Source of the DNA: Clostridia bacterium
Lineage (GTDB): Bacteria; Bacillota; Clostridia; Christensenellales; Aristaeellaceae
Direction: 5' to 3'
Assembly (NCBI GenBank): GCA_017512985.1
Contig: JAFWEJ010000006.1
Location: 97,980 to 161,979, forward strand
DNA: 64,000 nt
Below the pieces are notes generated by a model. That model searched no databases. It was not told the DNA's origin and was given only the letters and a program-made list of their open reading frames with translations. Made by a program: the position numbers and the translations under genes. This document shows, piece by piece, positions 45,322 to 53,475 of the stretch. Position 1 is the stretch's first letter, and the number at the start of each line of letters is the position of its first letter.

Positions 45322-45362
45322 AAAGGGCCATCCGGGTTTCAGAAAACCGGATGGCCCTTTTG
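45322..45362 (+). terminator. Intrinsic terminator of the CXXC/NapH-TlpA operon
   Basis: 14-bp stem AAAGGGCCATCCGG / CCGGATGGCCCTTT, loop of 11 nt, T4 tract at 45358-45361. The region from here to 45525 shows nothing else. Confidence 0.9.
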
Positions 45363-45525
45363 CCGTTATTCCGCGGAGTTCAATCAGTATGATCAGATGT
45401 TCCAAAGTCAAGCTATTATTTCCTGCGGGCAGACAGATAAACGGACGCTTATGTTGATGTTTCGGTTGAAGGGGCAGGCGAGGGATGGTAATGATGGCTG
45501 ACACAGAAGTGAATAGTGTATAAAC

Positions 45526-46215
45526 TCATGTATTGGAAACAGGGAAAGAGATCCGGCCGTTATCCATGCTCAGAACGCGATCCGCATAGGGAAGGACGTC
45601 GCTTTCATGGGTCACGATGAAAACGAGCCTGTTTTTTTCATGCGCGATGGAATGGAAAGCCTCCAGAACGATCCGGGTGTTTTCATCATCCAGATCACCG
45701 GTCGGTTCATCCGCCATAATCACTTCCGGATCGGCAGCCAGGACTCTTGCAATCGCGAGCCGGCGGAGTTCACCCCCGGAAAGCTCTGCGGGCATTGCGT
45801 CCCGAAGCTCTGCAATTCCCAGTTTATTCATCCATTCTTCCGCCTTTGCAGTCCTGTCCTCTCCTTTTCCGTATAATAATCCCGGCAACAGGATGTTTTC
45901 ATACACTGTCAGCGTATCCACGGCGCTGCGGCCCTGGGGGATCATACCGATCTTTTCATTCCGCAGGCGGGAGAGCGACACATCGCTTTGTGCATACAGG
46001 TCTGTTCCGTCCAGCAGCACTTTTCCTTCATAAGGATTCAAAAGACCGGCAAGTATGTGGGTCAGCGTCGTTTTCCCGGAGCCGCTCTTTCCTTTCAGGA
46101 CTGTCATTTCTCCGCTTTTCAGCGTCAGCGACACCGGACAGACTGCTTCAAAGAAATTGGCTTCTCCGCGCTTCCTGAAGAAGCGCATGGAAACATTTTC
46201 CGCTCTTAATTCCAT
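45526..46215 (-). CDS. ABC transporter ATP-binding protein (MacB/LolD type), distal pair
   Basis: 229 residues: Walker A KGKSGSGKTT, signature LSGGELRR, Walker B VIMADEPTGDLDD, switch His in IVTHESD. It starts 1 nt after the FtsX-type permease gene and is the last gene of the nine-gene iron operon. It would energise the third FtsX permease. Most related FTR1-P19 loci carry only one ATPase, so this pair is an extension. Confidence 0.9.
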   Translation of the reverse strand: MELRAENVSMRFFRKRGEANFFEAVCPVSLTLKSGEMTVLKGKSGSGKTTLTHILAGLLNPYEGKVLLDGTDLYAQSDVSLSRLRNEKIGMIPQGRSAVDTLTVYENILLPGLLYGKGEDRTAKAEEWMNKLGIAELRDAMPAELSGGELRRLAIARVLAADPEVIMADEPTGDLDDENTRIVLEAFHSIAHEKNRLVFIVTHESDVLPYADRVLSMDNGRISFPVSNT

Positions 46216-46216
46216 A

Positions 46217-47419
46217 TCATGCGCCCTCCCTCAGCGTTGTGCCAGGATCTACCCGGCTCAGTTTCCGCGCCGTCCGCATGCTGGCAGCGGAACCGGAGAT
46301 CACGGTTACGGCCAGCGCCAGAACAGCGCACAGCAGGATCGTGCCGGCGGCCGGCGTCAGATAAGGCAGTTTCAGGCTGTGTTCAATCAGCGTCGTGAAG
46401 GGAAAGACCAGCGCCGCACCCAGGACCACGCCGCACAGGGCACCGGCCAGACTGCACAGGAGCGCTTCTTTCAGGATCATGGAAGAGAGCATTTTCCGGC
46501 TCATTCCCAGGAGACGGTATACTGCCAGTTCACGCCGCCGCTCATTGACCATCATGGCAAAGACGATGAACAGGATGACCAGAGCAAGGATCCACAGGGC
46601 GGCGATCAGCCAGGTGATCGTGCCGGAAGCCGCTTTCAGGCTGTCTGAGACGCCGGTCAGCATTCCTTTGGTGCTGACCGCTTCCACCTTACGGATATGG
46701 ACGTTGATATCGTCCGCCACTTTCTGCGGATCAACGCCGTCCCGAACTTTGATATAGATTGCCGAAACGACGTCTTCGCTGCTTCCGGAGATCTTCAGGT
46801 CATGGCCGAGATCCCGGGCCGCGTCCAGCAGCATCTGCAGGGTTTCCTGACTGCAGTATACCGCTGTGTCCAACCCTGTGCCGGTTTCCGCCAGCCTTGC
46901 GACCACCGGGCAGTTCACTCCGTAGATCCGGATGCTTTCCCCGACATCGGCGCTGACCCTGCAGCCTACCGCCAGTTCCTTATCCGCCAGGGTCCTGCTG
47001 CAGCTTTCCGCAACCCAGGGCCGGATCGTGAAATCCGTTTCCTGGTCAAAACCGATGACCTGAACCGGCACAGAACAGCAGGACGCCCGCAGCGAAGCGA
47101 GAAACAGCTGGGGACTCGCTTTCTCTACGCCGGCCGTATTCCGGACCTTGTCCAGTTTTTCCCGGTTCATGTAGAAATATCCGGTTGTTCCCTGCAACAG
47201 CATCTGTTCCAGGTTCGTTTTGGATTTCGCCGTGGAGGGAACGACAATCACGTCGGCCCCCAACCGGTTTTCCAGGCTGTTCAGTCCGCCCCGGAGACTG
47301 AGAATAACGATGGAACCGCTGAAAACCGACAGCGCAAGCAACGCTGTCAGCAGGACCAGTGCGACAGTTCTGCCGGGCTTCCGGATCAGGTTCCTTGTCA
47401 CCGGTGAAAAACGCTTCAT
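46217..47419 (-). CDS. FtsX-type ABC permease, distal pair
   Basis: 400 residues with one N-terminal helix, an extracytoplasmic MacB-PCD-like domain, and three C-terminal helices (ALWILALVILFIVFAMMVNERRRELAVYRLLGMSRKML is the typical FtsX first loop). It overlaps the upstream DUF4418 gene by 4 nt and runs into its ATPase. Probably a mechanotransmission-type transporter working with the iron permease system. Confidence 0.88.
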   Translation of the reverse strand: MKRFSPVTRNLIRKPGRTVALVLLTALLALSVFSGSIVILSLRGGLNSLENRLGADVIVVPSTAKSKTNLEQMLLQGTTGYFYMNREKLDKVRNTAGVEKASPQLFLASLRASCCSVPVQVIGFDQETDFTIRPWVAESCSRTLADKELAVGCRVSADVGESIRIYGVNCPVVARLAETGTGLDTAVYCSQETLQMLLDAARDLGHDLKISGSSEDVVSAIYIKVRDGVDPQKVADDINVHIRKVEAVSTKGMLTGVSDSLKAASGTITWLIAALWILALVILFIVFAMMVNERRRELAVYRLLGMSRKMLSSMILKEALLCSLAGALCGVVLGAALVFPFTTLIEHSLKLPYLTPAAGTILLCAVLALAVTVISGSAASMRTARKLSRVDPGTTLREGA

Positions 47420-47817
47420 GATTTCCGGCTCCTGACTTTTTCGGAGACGAGACCTGCGATACTGATCAGTCCCGCGACGCCGAAAAGAGCGATCATCGCC
47501 GGCTGCATAACCATCCGGCAGTGCATGACGTCCATCTTACAGACCGGGAACAGCGTTCCGGGAAGCAGAATGCCGATAACGGCGGCACACAGCGCGATCA
47601 CAAACAATACAGAGCGGACGGCAGGTTTCCGGAAAGAAAACAGCAGCACGGCCAGCGCTGCCAGCACGCAGCCGTCAATCAGGACAGCCCTGCCGGCTTT
47701 GGCGCAGGCGGCTTCGCTTCCGTCCTCATGAACGCAGGGGCCGAGAAAAGTAACCGCTCCGACGGCGATGACCGCGGCAAGTATCAGCAGGATTACAGGT
47801 AAAACATTTTTCCTCAT
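47416..47817 (-). CDS. DUF4418 family membrane protein
   Basis: 133 residues; start chosen at the ATG behind GGAAAGGA. Four hydrophobic segments, with two Cys-bearing motifs between them (FLGPCVHEDG, FPVCKMDVMHCRMVMQP). The C-x-M-x-x-M-x-C-x-x-x-M arrangement with His looks like a thioether/Cys-rich metal site. The family appears beside FtsX-type ABC genes. It sits inside the iron operon between the two ABC sets, so a role in metal handling is inferred. Confidence 0.7.
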   Translation of the reverse strand: MRKNVLPVILLILAAVIAVGAVTFLGPCVHEDGSEAACAKAGRAVLIDGCVLAALAVLLFSFRKPAVRSVLFVIALCAAVIGILLPGTLFPVCKMDVMHCRMVMQPAMIALFGVAGLISIAGLVSEKVRSRKS

Positions 47818-47834
47818 GGAATGATTCCTTTCCG

Positions 47835-48542
47835 TCAGCCTTTCAGCCGGGCCAGCCATTCTTTCTGCTGGGCCTCAAAGTTTTCATTGATGACTTCCCG
47901 GGCAACCTTACCGTGTTCCAGGACGATGGTGCGCTGGGCAGCATCGGCTACTTCCGGGTCATGGGTGACTACGATCAGGGTGGTTCCCTCGGCGTGCAGC
48001 TGTGCGAACAGGTCCAGAACGATGTTTTCATTTGCTTCATCCAGGTTGCCGGTCGGTTCGTCCGCCAGGATCAGTTCCGGATGATTGATCAGCGCCCGGG
48101 CTACGCAGACCCGCTGCTGTTCGCCGCCGGAAAGCTGGCTGGGCAGGTGATGGGCCCGCTCCCGCAGACCGACCCGGCCCAGGGCGTCCAGGGCTTCTTT
48201 TTCATCCGGCATGGAATGGTAATATTGACTGACCATAACGTTTTCCACCGCGGTCAGGTAATTCACCATATGGAACTGCTGGAAGATCAGGCCGATCTTG
48301 TCCCGGCGGATATCCGTCAGTTTTTTGCTGCTTTCCTTGGCGATATCCACGCCGTCGAGCAGCACTTCGCCCAGGGTCGGTTTGTCCATGCAGCCGATGA
48401 TGTTCATCATTGTGCTCTTGCCGGAACCGGAGGGGCCCATGATGGCGACCCATTCGCCCTGGTCCACGTGGATGTTTACATTATCCAGGGCTTTCAGTTC
48501 CCCGTAGATCTTTGAGATGTTTTTCAGTTCAAGCAGGCTCAT
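47835..48542 (-). CDS. ABC transporter ATP-binding protein (MacB type) of the FTR1-P19 system
   Basis: 235 residues: Walker A MGPSGSGKSTMMN, signature LSGGEQQRV, Walker B LILADEPTGNLDE, switch His in VTHDPEV. It corresponds to the ATPase of Campylobacter cFtr1-P19 loci by position, following two FtsX permeases (6-nt gap). It probably powers their work on P19-bound iron. Confidence 0.92.
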   Translation of the reverse strand: MSLLELKNISKIYGELKALDNVNIHVDQGEWVAIMGPSGSGKSTMMNIIGCMDKPTLGEVLLDGVDIAKESSKKLTDIRRDKIGLIFQQFHMVNYLTAVENVMVSQYYHSMPDEKEALDALGRVGLRERAHHLPSQLSGGEQQRVCVARALINHPELILADEPTGNLDEANENIVLDLFAQLHAEGTTLIVVTHDPEVADAAQRTIVLEHGKVAREVINENFEAQQKEWLARLKG

Positions 48543-48548
48543 GATCTC

Positions 48549-50003
48549 TTATTCTCCTTTCAATACCAGGGCCGGGTCGATCGCCACGGCGCGTTTGATC
48601 GGCAGCAGGCAGCTGAGGGCTGCGATCGCCATGGATACAATAATGGCAACCGGCAGCAGCAGCGGCTGAAGCTGAATGGAACTGCCGAACACGTTGACAC
48701 TGACGATCTGCGCGAATCCGAAACCGAGCAGGCCGCCCAGCAGGCCGCCCAGCAGGCCGAGGAACATACCCTCGCCCAGGAATTCCGTGCGGATACTGCT
48801 GTCCGAAGCGCCCAGCGCTTTCCGGAGACCGATCTCTTTCCGTCGCTCTGTGACGACAGCCATCATGGTGGTGGACACGCAGATCATCGTCAGCACGAGG
48901 ACGACCGCCGTAACCAGGAATACGAGGCTCTGCAGTTTGGAGAGCACAGCGGTTTCCGAATTGGTGATGCGCTTGACCAGCCGGGCTGTGACGTCTTTCT
49001 GATTTCCGTTGATCGCGTCGATATACTCCGCCAGTTCATCGGAGGAAGCAGATACGCTCAATTCCATCACGTCGATCTGATCCTGTTCGCCTGTCAGGGC
49101 GGTCAGATCCTCCTGGCTCATGAAGATATAGCTTTCCTCTTTGCCGCCGGTGTCCAGAATGCCGGCCACGGTCATGTTCAGGCTGCTGCCCGCCGCTGCC
49201 GGAGTTTCCGCAGCGCCGGAATGGTTTATTGCGTCTGTAACAGCCTGGGAGGTCATGGTCGCGCCGGTGACGGCGTCCACGTCCTCATTCAGCGTCACAG
49301 GAATCTGCTTTCCGATGAAGCGCTGGGTAAAGAACGGCTCGGCGCACTGGCCGCCGTATTCCGGCGTCTGGGTATCGGCGTTGACCGTCAGTTCTGTGAT
49401 CCTGAGGTCTTCATCCACCCTGAGGGTCACGTAGACCGGGTTGTTGTTGAAACCGACGGCGCTGCCGGTCAGCAGTACGCCCGGAATGATCTCACTGCCC
49501 GCAGAGGCTGTTTCGGCCGGACGGTAGGAGAGCTCGATCACGCTGTTGACTTTCGCACCGATGGTTTCCGCCACTTCCTTGCCCAGCAGGATCTGCCGGC
49601 TTCCGGAAGGATAAGCTCCCTCCACAACAAAATACGGACTGGTCAGCTGAACCTGGGAAAAATCCGTACCGGCTGTGACAAAGGAGAGTTGATTGCGGGT
49701 CATCTGAACCGTCACATACCGATACGGGGTCGCGCCCAGGATCTTGTCTTCCGGGATGGATTCCAGCGCGGCCTGTGCGGCAGCCATGCGCATCCGCTCC
49801 TCTCCGGAGGAGGCGAGGAGCATGTTCGCACCGTAATTACGGAACTGGGCACCCATCTGCCGGGGCACGTCATAATAAATTGTGACCAGTCCGGAAAGGA
49901 TGGCGGCACCGATCGCGATGGAAAGCAGAGCCACCAGCATCCTTGAACGCCGTCTCAGCAGGGAGGCGGTGATCATCCGAAGGAACATTTTTCGTTTTGT
50001 CAT
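48549..50003 (-). CDS. FtsX-type permease with an inserted FMN-binding-like segment
   Basis: 484 residues. Normal FtsX frame: N-terminal helix, extracytoplasmic domain, three C-terminal helices (LVFLVTAVVLVLTMICVSTTMMAVVTERRKEIGLRKALG). The extracytoplasmic domain contains the motif D243-A-V-T-G-A-T249 followed by MTSxAVTDAI, the DxxTGAT signature of FMN_bind domains that ApbE flavinylates on the last Thr. This would give an external covalent flavin on an iron-system permease. The remainder of the domain was not compared. Confidence 0.85.
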   Translation of the reverse strand: MTKRKMFLRMITASLLRRRSRMLVALLSIAIGAAILSGLVTIYYDVPRQMGAQFRNYGANMLLASSGEERMRMAAAQAALESIPEDKILGATPYRYVTVQMTRNQLSFVTAGTDFSQVQLTSPYFVVEGAYPSGSRQILLGKEVAETIGAKVNSVIELSYRPAETASAGSEIIPGVLLTGSAVGFNNNPVYVTLRVDEDLRITELTVNADTQTPEYGGQCAEPFFTQRFIGKQIPVTLNEDVDAVTGATMTSQAVTDAINHSGAAETPAAAGSSLNMTVAGILDTGGKEESYIFMSQEDLTALTGEQDQIDVMELSVSASSDELAEYIDAINGNQKDVTARLVKRITNSETAVLSKLQSLVFLVTAVVLVLTMICVSTTMMAVVTERRKEIGLRKALGASDSSIRTEFLGEGMFLGLLGGLLGGLLGFGFAQIVSVNVFGSSIQLQPLLLPVAIIVSMAIAALSCLLPIKRAVAIDPALVLKGE

Positions 50004-50024
50004 CTTCTTATATCCCTCCGATCA

Positions 50025-51326
50025 TCAGGCCTTGCTCCCATGGAGCACTTCAGCCGGATCCAGCCGCAGGACCATCCGGATCGCCGGCATGCTGCCCGCG
50101 ATGGTAACCAGCGCGATCAGCACCGCTACAATGGGGATGACCAGCGGTTTCATCTCAATGGCAGAGGAGAAAACGCCCTGACCGATCAGCTGAGCGAAAC
50201 CGAAGCCCATAAAATATCCGGCGACGCCGCCCACCAGCGCCGTAATCAGGATCTCTGCCATGAATGCTCCGGTGATCGCCCGGTCATGAGCACCGATTGC
50301 TTTCAGCAGGCCGATTTCCTGGCTGCGTTCCATGACGCTGGCGGTAACCAGGTTTGAAATACCAAGCGCGGAACCGATCAGGCTCAGTACGGTGATCAGG
50401 ATCATCAGCAGCTGTGTTTTATCAAGGATCGCGCCTTCGCTGTCAGCTACCTGCCGAACCGCGGAGGCTACCGAACCGGGGATCACTTCCGTGATCTGAT
50501 AACAGATGGCACTGACGTACGCCGTGCAATACCAGGTATCGTAATCACGCTGGGAAAGCGACTTGGGATTCTGGGCGGCACGCCTTGCCAGATCGTTATC
50601 CGGCGTTGTCAGCGCAGAAACTTCTATCGAAGCCACTTTTCCCTCCCGGCCCGTGAGCGCCTGCACCAGGCCCAGCGGAGCATAGATCTGACTGTCTTCA
50701 TCACCGCCGGCGTCATAGATGCCTGCCACAGTCACTTCACGATCGCCGGTTGTACCGGAAAGCTTCAGCATATCTCCGGCTTTCAGGTTTTCCCGGGTTG
50801 CGAGTTCCGTACCGACCATGACGCTGTTTTCCGCGCCCGGTGTCTGTTCATCGATCCAGGCGCCGTCGGTCACATCCCACCAGGACCGCATCCCGGCTAC
50901 ACCGGCGTCCACCGACTCACCGGTAGGCAGATCCAGGTGATGGTTGAACCAGGTTCCCTGGACCGTTGCCGTCGCACCGGAAGGCAGCGTTACCGTCGTG
51001 TCCAGGAAGGGGGCAAAATCCACAATGTTGTAGGTCCAGAAGATCGTTTTGATCCGGCCGACTTCTTCCTCCGGCAGATAGGCTGCCGACAGGGTACCGT
51101 TTTCATCCTCCACGTCGTACAGATCCGCCATCAGGGACGCGTCCCGGGGTTTGACCACGATATTGGCACCGTAGGTTTTCAGTTCCTGGCTCACCTTGTC
51201 CCCGACGTCCAGCATGACGTTGATCATACTGGTGGCCAGTGAGGCACCCAGCGCGATCGTGAAAGCGATCAGCAGCATTTTGCTCCATTGGCGGATCAGC
51301 ACGCCTTTGATCATTCGAAACAGCAT
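50025..51326 (-). CDS. FtsX-type ABC permease of the FTR1-P19 system
   Basis: 433 residues: N-terminal helix (about 17-37), large extracytoplasmic domain, and three C-terminal helices with the FtsX motif ASVMERSQEIGLLKAIGAHD. It pairs with the FMN-motif permease 21 nt downstream as in C. jejuni loci with two adjacent FtsX genes. Presumably it assists transfer or reduction of iron from P19 to FTR1. Confidence 0.9.
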   Translation of the reverse strand: MLFRMIKGVLIRQWSKMLLIAFTIALGASLATSMINVMLDVGDKVSQELKTYGANIVVKPRDASLMADLYDVEDENGTLSAAYLPEEEVGRIKTIFWTYNIVDFAPFLDTTVTLPSGATATVQGTWFNHHLDLPTGESVDAGVAGMRSWWDVTDGAWIDEQTPGAENSVMVGTELATRENLKAGDMLKLSGTTGDREVTVAGIYDAGGDEDSQIYAPLGLVQALTGREGKVASIEVSALTTPDNDLARRAAQNPKSLSQRDYDTWYCTAYVSAICYQITEVIPGSVASAVRQVADSEGAILDKTQLLMILITVLSLIGSALGISNLVTASVMERSQEIGLLKAIGAHDRAITGAFMAEILITALVGGVAGYFMGFGFAQLIGQGVFSSAIEMKPLVIPIVAVLIALVTIAGSMPAIRMVLRLDPAEVLHGSKA

Positions 51327-51342
51327 TTCCGCGCGCCTCCTA

Positions 51343-52674
51343 TCACTTAAACTCTTTTTCCGACGCGATGATGTCGGACATTTTGAAGATGATATATCCG
51401 CCGTCGATCCGGAATGCCAGGGGGATCGGATTGCACCCGCCCTTAAAGCCGATGGTGTTGATGTTCATAACCACATCGCAGCGCTTACAGACCACCTGAT
51501 CGCCCCGCTGATAATACCCGGCTGTTCCGCAGACGTCACAGGCATCCAGGCCGACACCAAAGGATCCGCCGCCTGGCTTTTTTACGATAATCCAGCGGAC
51601 CTCCACCTTGTTGTCTGTCACATATTCAAACCGGTGCAGGTTGCCGTCGTTCACCTGATCGGTGGAAATATAAATCTCGGCGTTTTCACCTTCTCCCCGA
51701 ATTTCATAGTTCTCCGGCGGAGAAAGCTCTACTTTCTGATTGTTCAGCCCATGAACGACAGTCAGATTCAACACACACAGAGCCAGGAAGAAAACCGCCG
51801 CAACGGCAATCCGGCGGTTATGGCGGCACTCCGCCTTCAGCTTCCTGTGCTGGGCAACATTGCTGTAAGCTGAGCGGATCTTCAGGTTTCTGAAGAACAG
51901 GATGGCCGGAATGATCAGACTCAGGCCGACGATCAACAGGATAAAGAACAGCGTGTTGTTCGAAGTGAACTTCGCAATGGGAAAAGCCCAGGGATATTGC
52001 CTGGAATTATAATCCGGAAGCCATTTCAGCCAGCGAGAATGGGCTGTCCACTTGCTGACCGCCAAACCGAAACACCGGACCGCGTTTGCCAGCAGTGCCA
52101 GATTCATCACCCAAAGCACGACGCGGGTGGAGTCAAGCTTCAGCGCGCATTTGTAGATCAGGCAGACATAGATCCAGATCAGCAGGAGCGCCAGCAGATA
52201 TCCCGCCAGCCGGGTGAAATATTCCGCACTGAGGACGCCTTTCCCGGCTGTTTCAAAGATAAAGGGATAAGACAGGAGATCCGGCAGTTCATAGAACAGC
52301 AGGAGGAAAGTCAGCACCGCTCCGGTGACACCTACCAGCCAGCCGCCTGTACCGATCCCTGCGTCCGTATCACTGCCGTAATAGGTAAGCTGGCGGTGAC
52401 GCCGGCCGAAGATGACTGAAAAAAAGGAGAACAGCAGTGTCGCGGCGATGGTGGAAAGGAAGATGTAGAAATTCCACTGATTGGTCGCGATAAGTTTCGT
52501 GGTGTTCTTCAACCAGGCCATGACGCCGGAAGCGACGACTCCCAGGATCATGCCCGCCAGAATGAACCGGTCTCCCTTCCGGCCGAAGGCCAGACGGCAT
52601 AAAGACCAGAACAGACAGATCAGCACCGCTGTCATCAGCAGGTCTTCCGTAACTTTCTCGAGATATTTGAGCAA
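51343..52674 (-). CDS. DUF2318 Fe-S/Cys membrane protein of the iron uptake operon
   Basis: 443 residues; start is TTG behind GGGAGG (8 nt). Six to eight helices, then a C-terminal extracytoplasmic DUF2318 domain (about 330-443) with CDVCGTAGYYQRGDQVVCKR and CDVVMNINTIGFKGGCNPIP, the conserved five-cysteine pattern of the family. DUF2318 proteins are constant partners of P19 and FTR1, probably as a redox or metal relay. Position in operon: third, after FTR1 and P19. Confidence 0.9.
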   Translation of the reverse strand: MLKYLEKVTEDLLMTAVLICLFWSLCRLAFGRKGDRFILAGMILGVVASGVMAWLKNTTKLIATNQWNFYIFLSTIAATLLFSFFSVIFGRRHRQLTYYGSDTDAGIGTGGWLVGVTGAVLTFLLLFYELPDLLSYPFIFETAGKGVLSAEYFTRLAGYLLALLLIWIYVCLIYKCALKLDSTRVVLWVMNLALLANAVRCFGLAVSKWTAHSRWLKWLPDYNSRQYPWAFPIAKFTSNNTLFFILLIVGLSLIIPAILFFRNLKIRSAYSNVAQHRKLKAECRHNRRIAVAAVFFLALCVLNLTVVHGLNNQKVELSPPENYEIRGEGENAEIYISTDQVNDGNLHRFEYVTDNKVEVRWIIVKKPGGGSFGVGLDACDVCGTAGYYQRGDQVVCKRCDVVMNINTIGFKGGCNPIPLAFRIDGGYIIFKMSDIIASEKEFK

Positions 52675-52800
52675 TGAAAACGCCTCCCGCTTCGGGTTGG
52701 ATTCAGGCAAGAACAAACCGCAGAACGGCAATCCCCCGCGGATCACCGCTCTGCGGTCTACGCGCCGGTTTATTCCGCCGGCGCGCCCGGAATCAGGGGA

Positions 52801-53382
52801 TTACCACTCCTGAACGGTGTACTCCCAGTGTACGAATTCAACGGTGATCGGATCGGTCCAGAAACGGCCCTTGACGCCGGTCTCATCGTCCACGTGCAGC
52901 AGGTAGCCATTTTCCACGGGGCTGTGGATGGTGAAAGTCAGGGTGTACGTATCAGCCTTGTCCAGCTTGATGTTGGCGCCATAGTGCGCACCGTCATCAG
53001 CGTTCATGACCATGAAAGTTCCTTCGGCAGCCACTTCACCGGTCGCTTCGGAAACGATCTTGTAGTCCACGGTGGAATAGGAGAGCCAGTCGCCGGCGCC
53101 GAACCCCAGGTCGTTTTCATTCCAGTGGATATCTGCTTCCAGATGGATGTTGGATTCTTCGACGGTCAGGCCGGCCTGATCGGCGGGCTCCATCTGTACG
53201 GGCTGGAAATAAACAGCAGCGACATGCAGGGGCGCTTCGGTCAGATCGACTTCTTCTGCGGATTCGGGATTGGAACCGTCCAGCTTGATGGGGGTTTCTT
53301 CAAAGCCGGCTTCCTCGGCAACAGCCGCGGTCAGGCTCAGCAGCATCGCAACAGAAAGAACCAGGGCAAGAATCTTTTTCAT
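52801..53382 (-). CDS. fetP: P19/Tpd-type periplasmic iron-binding protein
   Basis: 193 residues with signal peptide (cleavage before EEAGFEE), no lipobox. The Tpd domain has LHVAAVYFQPVQMEPA, HLEADIHWNENDLGFGAGDWL, HYGANIKLDKADTYTLTFTIHSP and a final VHWEYTVQ. The conserved Met, Glu and His residues of the copper/iron site are visible. In FetMP/cFtr1-P19 systems this protein binds ferrous iron outside the membrane and hands it to FTR1. It is encoded directly after FTR1 here, as expected. Confidence 0.9.
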   Translation of the reverse strand: MKKILALVLSVAMLLSLTAAVAEEAGFEETPIKLDGSNPESAEEVDLTEAPLHVAAVYFQPVQMEPADQAGLTVEESNIHLEADIHWNENDLGFGAGDWLSYSTVDYKIVSEATGEVAAEGTFMVMNADDGAHYGANIKLDKADTYTLTFTIHSPVENGYLLHVDDETGVKGRFWTDPITVEFVHWEYTVQEW

Positions 53383-53475
53383 GGGAAATGTTCCTCCTTA
53401 TTCAATCATTTGTTTACCATATCTACCCAACGGCCGTTCGCGGTGCGGGGTTCGCTGTCCGGCCGAGGTATTCCT

